Shown: positions 59,201-64,000 of the stretch, one piece after another
How the letters are laid out: the number at the start of each line of letters is the position of its first letter
How positions within the stretch are numbered: position 1 is the stretch's first letter
NCBI GenBank assembly: GCA_905250125.1
Contig: CAJNOL010000788.1
Span: 1-64,000, forward strand
From: Rotaria sordida
Taxonomy: Eukaryota > Rotifera > Eurotatoria > Philodinida > Philodinidae
Length of the DNA: 64,000 bases
Direction of reading: 5' to 3'
Translations under genes and position numbers: made by a program
Notes under the pieces: model-generated
The model's database searches: none
The model's input: only the letters and a program-made list of their open reading frames with translations
What the model was told of the DNA's origin: nothing

Positions 59201-60726
59201 TTTTTCTTTATATAGAAGTATTTCTTCGAAACAATTTGCCTAGAATTTATGTTAAGCGCCTGTATTTTATCATCACATAGAAAAGTGATGGCATATATAT
59301 ATATATACACATATGTGGTCTTTTTATGTTTATATTTCTATTAATATTACCCAAACAAATTCACAATAACTAAATGATCTTTGATTAGAAACAATATTTA
59401 AAGACAACAAATATTTTTATTTTATTTCAAGAGAGAAAAATTTTTCAATATTCCAATTTCTTTATTTTAAAATATTGGTTAGATGTCAATATGAAACATC
59501 GTATGTTTTGTATTAGAAATAATTTCATATAAGACATTCTTTTAAGAAGTAGTTATCTAAATCTATGAATGTTAATATGAAAAGTCAGAAAATTAACATT
59601 ATAAAAATGAGTTATGAAACAAAAACAAAATCTTCTTTTTAAGTATATAGAAATAGTTTATGAAACAAATTACTTATCATTGTTCTATATTTATAAAAGT
59701 TTATCGATTATCATCACTCGACAAATAATAAACTGATTTACCCATTTCATGATCTCTATAAATATGAAAGAGAAATGTATGAAGTCATCGGATATGAACA
59801 AGAATTTCCTCCTAAAGATGAGTTTCATCGATGAATGTAGATCAATTGACAATACGAAGATAGAAAAAGACGACGAAGAAACAGTATAATTCCAATGCTA
59901 AATATTCAAAAGTGGATGTGAGTGTTAGAGAAGACAATATTAACATGCGTTGTATTACTAAAAACAAAAGTTCAATATGAATGTTTATCGTGATGTACAG
60001 ATAACGTTCTTTATTCGTACTATATATAAGCCTAAGTATATGTAAGTAGATATTTTATAAGCCAATGATAGTTATACTTGTTCGCTTGACTCTTTTTGTC
60101 GGTCGTAATGAACACACTATACTTCCTGCAACGTTTATTCTCAAAGTTGTCAATTATCAAATAACATCTCATTAGGAAGTTATAATATATAGCACAAAAA
60201 AAAAGAGGAAATGTAAGCGATTATGATGTTCAATCTAAGTAAGATACTAAACGAACATTCTTAGAATTATGTTTATGTCTACAGAAAAATCGTCTAGTCA
60301 TAAAATTTTCATTTCAACTAAACAAATTGATTTTCATCTGAAAATAAGAAATGAATAAAATAGATTCGACTGCGAAGATTTTTCTTTCGAAAAATTTTAA
60401 CTGATATTTGTTAAGGACTTATATATATATTTAGAATCATTGTGGAAAATATTATCATTTTCACTATTGTAATCGAAATGTGTGAAGAATAGACCGTCTA
60501 TTACATTATCATGATGAAAAATCACGAAAAACATTCGTTTAGTAAAAAAAAAGAAAAATGAAATTTTAATCAAAAAAAACAAATAATTTCGTACTGAAAT
60601 GCAGTGACATCTTTATTCTATGGTCAATCATATCTTCCAATGTAATTCTCTTCTTCTCTCTAACTTGCTTGCTTGTTATTAAAAACTAAATTTTGATTAT
60701 CATTAAGATTTCTATACATTTATAGA
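56250..60726. other. Long AT-rich gene-poor region
   Basis: The first several hundred bases probably hold the cyclin 3' untranslated region. The rest shows only A/T runs and TA microsatellites (about 57129-57140, 59294-59308). No gene or structured element is supported. Confidence 0.5.
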
Positions 60727-61236
60727 ATGCTTTCAATTTTTTCTTTCAATCGATCTGTTTCATTTCATTCTATATTCACTCTCTTAACATCTACTATTCG
60801 TCATTCGACATCAATTTCATCGGATACAAAATCAAATGAAGATGCAGAACATCATCATCGTTTAGCTACAACAAAAAGAATGCGTATATTAGGTTTACAG
60901 AGTAATCAAGCTCGTCGAGCACTTTCAATCTATGATGATTATGTATATCAACAAAAAAAATTGCCTGATTTACGTATGCTTGGAGTTGCTATTAATTGTG
61001 CAATGATTGCTGAAGATTTAGCTAAAGGTCGTGAAATTCATCAATTTATTGAACATAATTTTCCACATTTAAAAGATAATCTTATGTTGAAACAACAACT
61101 TCGTTATTTTTATATTAAATGTAACGATAAATTATCAGCTGATAAACTTTTTCAACAAACATCAACAATAAAACATACACAACAAAATCAAAAACAAACA
61201 ATAAATCTTGATTCAAATCAGATAGATAAAAATTAA
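60727..61236 (+). CDS. Short pentatricopeptide-repeat-like mitochondrial protein
   Basis: A single exon of 169 residues. The first 30 residues are rich in Ser, Phe, His and Arg and lack acidic residues, as in a mitochondrial presequence. The middle reads LGLQSNQARRALSIYDDY, then PDLRMLGVAINCAMIAEDLA, KGREIHQFIEHNFPHLKDN and LRYFYIKCNDKLSADKLFQQ. The alternation of a helix ending in GREIH, an N-x-L segment and YxKCxDxxxAxKLF is the classic PPR pattern. PPR proteins bind organelle RNA. Only about two repeats are present, much fewer than in full-length proteins, and a Gln/Lys-rich tail follows. It may be a minimal PPR protein or a piece of a larger gene. An acceptor-like TTTATAG sits right before the ATG. 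Confidence 0.7.
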   Translation: MLSIFSFNRSVSFHSIFTLLTSTIRHSTSISSDTKSNEDAEHHHRLATTKRMRILGLQSNQARRALSIYDDYVYQQKKLPDLRMLGVAINCAMIAEDLAKGREIHQFIEHNFPHLKDNLMLKQQLRYFYIKCNDKLSADKLFQQTSTIKHTQQNQKQTINLDSNQIDKN

Positions 61237-64000
61237 CATGAAATAGAATATATTTATAATTTTTGTTCTAAAAAAAAAAAACAACTAACAATCGACATTT
61301 GTCGCAGTTTATTCTATATTTTCAGTGGCTTTGATGTTTATCCAGAATGTTTTCTTCAAAGGTCTTCGTTAGATATTCTAAAATATCTTCATCTTTTTTC
61401 GTTTAATTGTTTTGTATAGAAGAATAAATATATCGATATTTTTTCTTTTCGTTTTAAATTTATAACTAAGAAGTTTGAAAATTTATCTCAAGATTTGATT
61501 AGAGAATATTCTTTTCATAGTATGAATAAAATTATAAATTCAGAAGTTTATATAAAAATCTACATAATCAGATATTCATATTGAGATACTTATTCATCTT
61601 GTAACTTATATTTTAAGGTGAATAGTTTTGTATCATTAAGTTTTATTAGATAAGCATTTTTAATAATAAATCTAGGCATATCACCTCTATCAGAGAAAAA
61701 AATAAATATTTAAAATACACGCATTTGTATGAGCGATTCAGTTCGTATGAAGGAAAAAAGAAATCATGACTGACTGTCTATATAAATATATAATAATCTC
61801 GGAGTTGACTTTAAAATTTTTGAGTCAACTAGACTATTGAATATTTAAGTCCATTCTGACATATAGGTATATATAGTGTACAATTCATACGGAGAAATTA
61901 GCAAGACTGATGAAAGATCGTCTAACTTTAAAAAAAAATTCTCTTACAGGATTAATTAAGATCAGAAAGCTTTAATTTTATTTTGGATGATATTAAATCA
62001 AACAATGGAAGACATATACTGAAGAACATCTGGACGTAAACATTGATTTTTCTATACAATTTTCGAAATAAACGGACCACATTATACCTTGCACTATTCA
62101 GAGCTAGTACAATAATTATTCAAGATATTAGATTTGGATTGCGCACATGAAACAATCATTATTTAGTATCTTTCTTATGCACAACAACATGATTTCAAAG
62201 ATTGAAGAGACCGAAGAAGAATACAGCAAATAATTGACTTAATGAAATTAGATGCAAAAGAAGATGATAATAGCGCATATCGAACAAGGGAAAGTCTATT
62301 CATAGAAAGAAATCTCGGCACCATATAAAAGTAGAAAAATACAGGATTTTAACAATATGAGCTGAAAATCCAATGGCTCCTTTAAGAGTCAAGGAGCGAA
62401 AGATGATTCGTCCAAAACCCTACATATTCGACATGTAGCGGCTACACAGTGCCCTAGTCAGAGAAAAATCATGAACTTGTCAATAGATCACGGGTGAGTA
62501 TCAGACCTAATTAGTTAATATCAATTAAGTAATTCCAACAAAACTAGGCTGCTGAAGATATAACTTTGGGTTTAATCGGTATTATTGATGACATAATCGA
62601 TTCATTAATAAAAAAAAAAAAACACAATATAATCAATGGATAGATATGATTGTGCAGAGGGGTCTTGATTATCTCTATCTTTAAAGGAACTTCATAAACG
62701 AGAAGTCCAGTTCTCCGTGCTTATTTAATATAATTTTTTATTGTTGAGATAATCTCATCTCAAATTTTCATATATGTATCTAGACTATTTCAATTTTTAT
62801 TCGATCCATAGTAGATTTTAAAAAATGGTGATTATGCAGAATTAAAAAGTTTATAAGACTGTTTCTAAATATAAAAACCTGAATTTTCAAATCTCTTTTC
62901 ATGACAAAGAAAAATACAGTTCACAGATATTATTTGTTTCTTGTCATTTTGCCATAGAAATATTTGCTTTGCTTTTTAAGTAAAAGTCCGTTTGAAGAAA
63001 AAAAACCGATATTTCTAAATATGTTATAAAATATCACTCAACAGGGATGACAAATTTGTCCCATTAGTATGCTGGGTTCTTTGAGCTCACGATTTCTCAT
63101 TGTATAATGAGGTCCTCAGATCGTGTAGAATGTATTTATTGTGTTCAAAAAACGTTAGCGAGATAATAGATATTAAATTTGACTTAAACTAAACATTTCT
63201 ATCTTGAAATATTGATCTCAACTTTCTCGACTAGTTCTTATTGATTGCCAACAACTCTTAGCGATTAGTAGTTTTCATTTTATGTTTTCACTACAAAAAT
63301 ATTAGAAAAGATTCCATTCTATTATGAAAGTTATGCCAATTGCAAGCCTCATACAACTGTGAAAATATCTACATATTAAGAAACCTAAAAATATGATGTT
63401 TAGTTTTGAATTCGCACATTGTGGACTCATTTTGTCTTGCTATCTACAGTAATAGTTTAATAAGAATTAATAAAGCCATCAGTTGTGTAAAATAATGATT
63501 GCAAAGTAAAAAAATAAAACATCAACTATAAAGAAATCATCTCTTTATTGAAGATAGTCCGACAAAATAGTACATCGTTATTGTAAGTCACTAGATGAAA
63601 AGTTTTGAAATAGTTCTTCTTTTATTTTTAGTATTAGCGTATATGAAAGACTAAAAACTAAAATAGAAGTTGTCACTATTAGAAACTATAAGAGCAGTAC
63701 CCGTTTCATAGTGCATATCTTCGTGAAATTGTATAATAGAATTTTTCTCGAAAGAACTAGTTGATTAATTGATATATTGAACAGCCTGGTTTTTTTTACC
63801 GATTAAGAAAACCATTTCAACTGGTTGGTTCAGTCCGGTTGAAAATAAATCAATCGGTTTCAACTCTGCATCATACTTTTACCGCCGTCGAGTTGCGTAT
63901 GGCTTACTAACTTTCAATATATAGAAGTTACTTACAAATAAGATAGATCCATTAATAGTCAAGAGTTTTTAAAACAGTTAGATCTTTCAAAAAAATGGAT
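61237..64000. other. Gene-poor region to the end of the window
   Basis: AT-rich. A remnant near 63815-63870 (CCGGTTGAAA and CGGTTTCAACTCTG) recalls the ends of the hAT-like element at 36672-37011. No gene is supported. Confidence 0.45.

Overview
This is nuclear DNA from a small-genome invertebrate: very AT-rich, with genes split by many short introns (mostly about 50-70 bp) with GT..AG borders, metazoan housekeeping genes, and two 100-N scaffold gaps. The best guess is a rotifer, possibly a bdelloid. The reasons are the compact introns, a short PPR protein, a bacterial-style NAD-dependent epimerase, and a tightly packed four-gene run whose spacing suggests spliced-leader processing. This placement is inference only.

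Layout. 1-8 kb: two related three-Ig-domain, probably GPI-anchored adhesion proteins (lachesin/IgLON type) lying tail to tail, with matching exon lengths. 9.5-12.6 kb, minus strand: an epimerase-like gene with a frameshift, then an intact carboxypeptidase B-like M14 protease. 13.1-15.7 kb: a decayed Tc1/mariner transposon with another element nested inside it. 16.1-16.8 kb: a secreted protein with a RyR-like segment. 17-24.6 kb: gene-poor, but holding a striking tandem array of 24-nt exon-like units (minus strand), a decayed membrane-protein-like region and a foldback element. 24.6-29.1 kb: a small heat-shock protein, a secreted orphan and a membrane orphan.

30.7-40.2 kb, minus strand: NDUFA10, ENY2, CMC1 and POP5 in one direction with gaps of 187, 98 and 26 bp. 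Each start codon has a splice-acceptor-like sequence 13-17 nt upstream, so they may form a trans-spliced operon. Its members serve respiratory complex I, SAGA/TREX-2, complex IV assembly and RNase P/MRP. The larger introns are full of non-autonomous DNA transposons. 40.7-48.1 kb: an RNF126-like ubiquitin ligase, RPS7 (minus) and DONSON. 43-51 kb: several foldback and hAT-like elements. 54.5-56.2 kb: a cyclin I/G-type gene. 60.7-61.2 kb: a short PPR-like mitochondrial protein. The remaining long stretches are AT-rich and show no gene I can support.

All exon borders were read by eye from GT/AG sites and reading-frame continuity. The summed coding lengths of the spliced models are multiples of three, except for the epimerase. 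Names rest on motif recognition without any database search.
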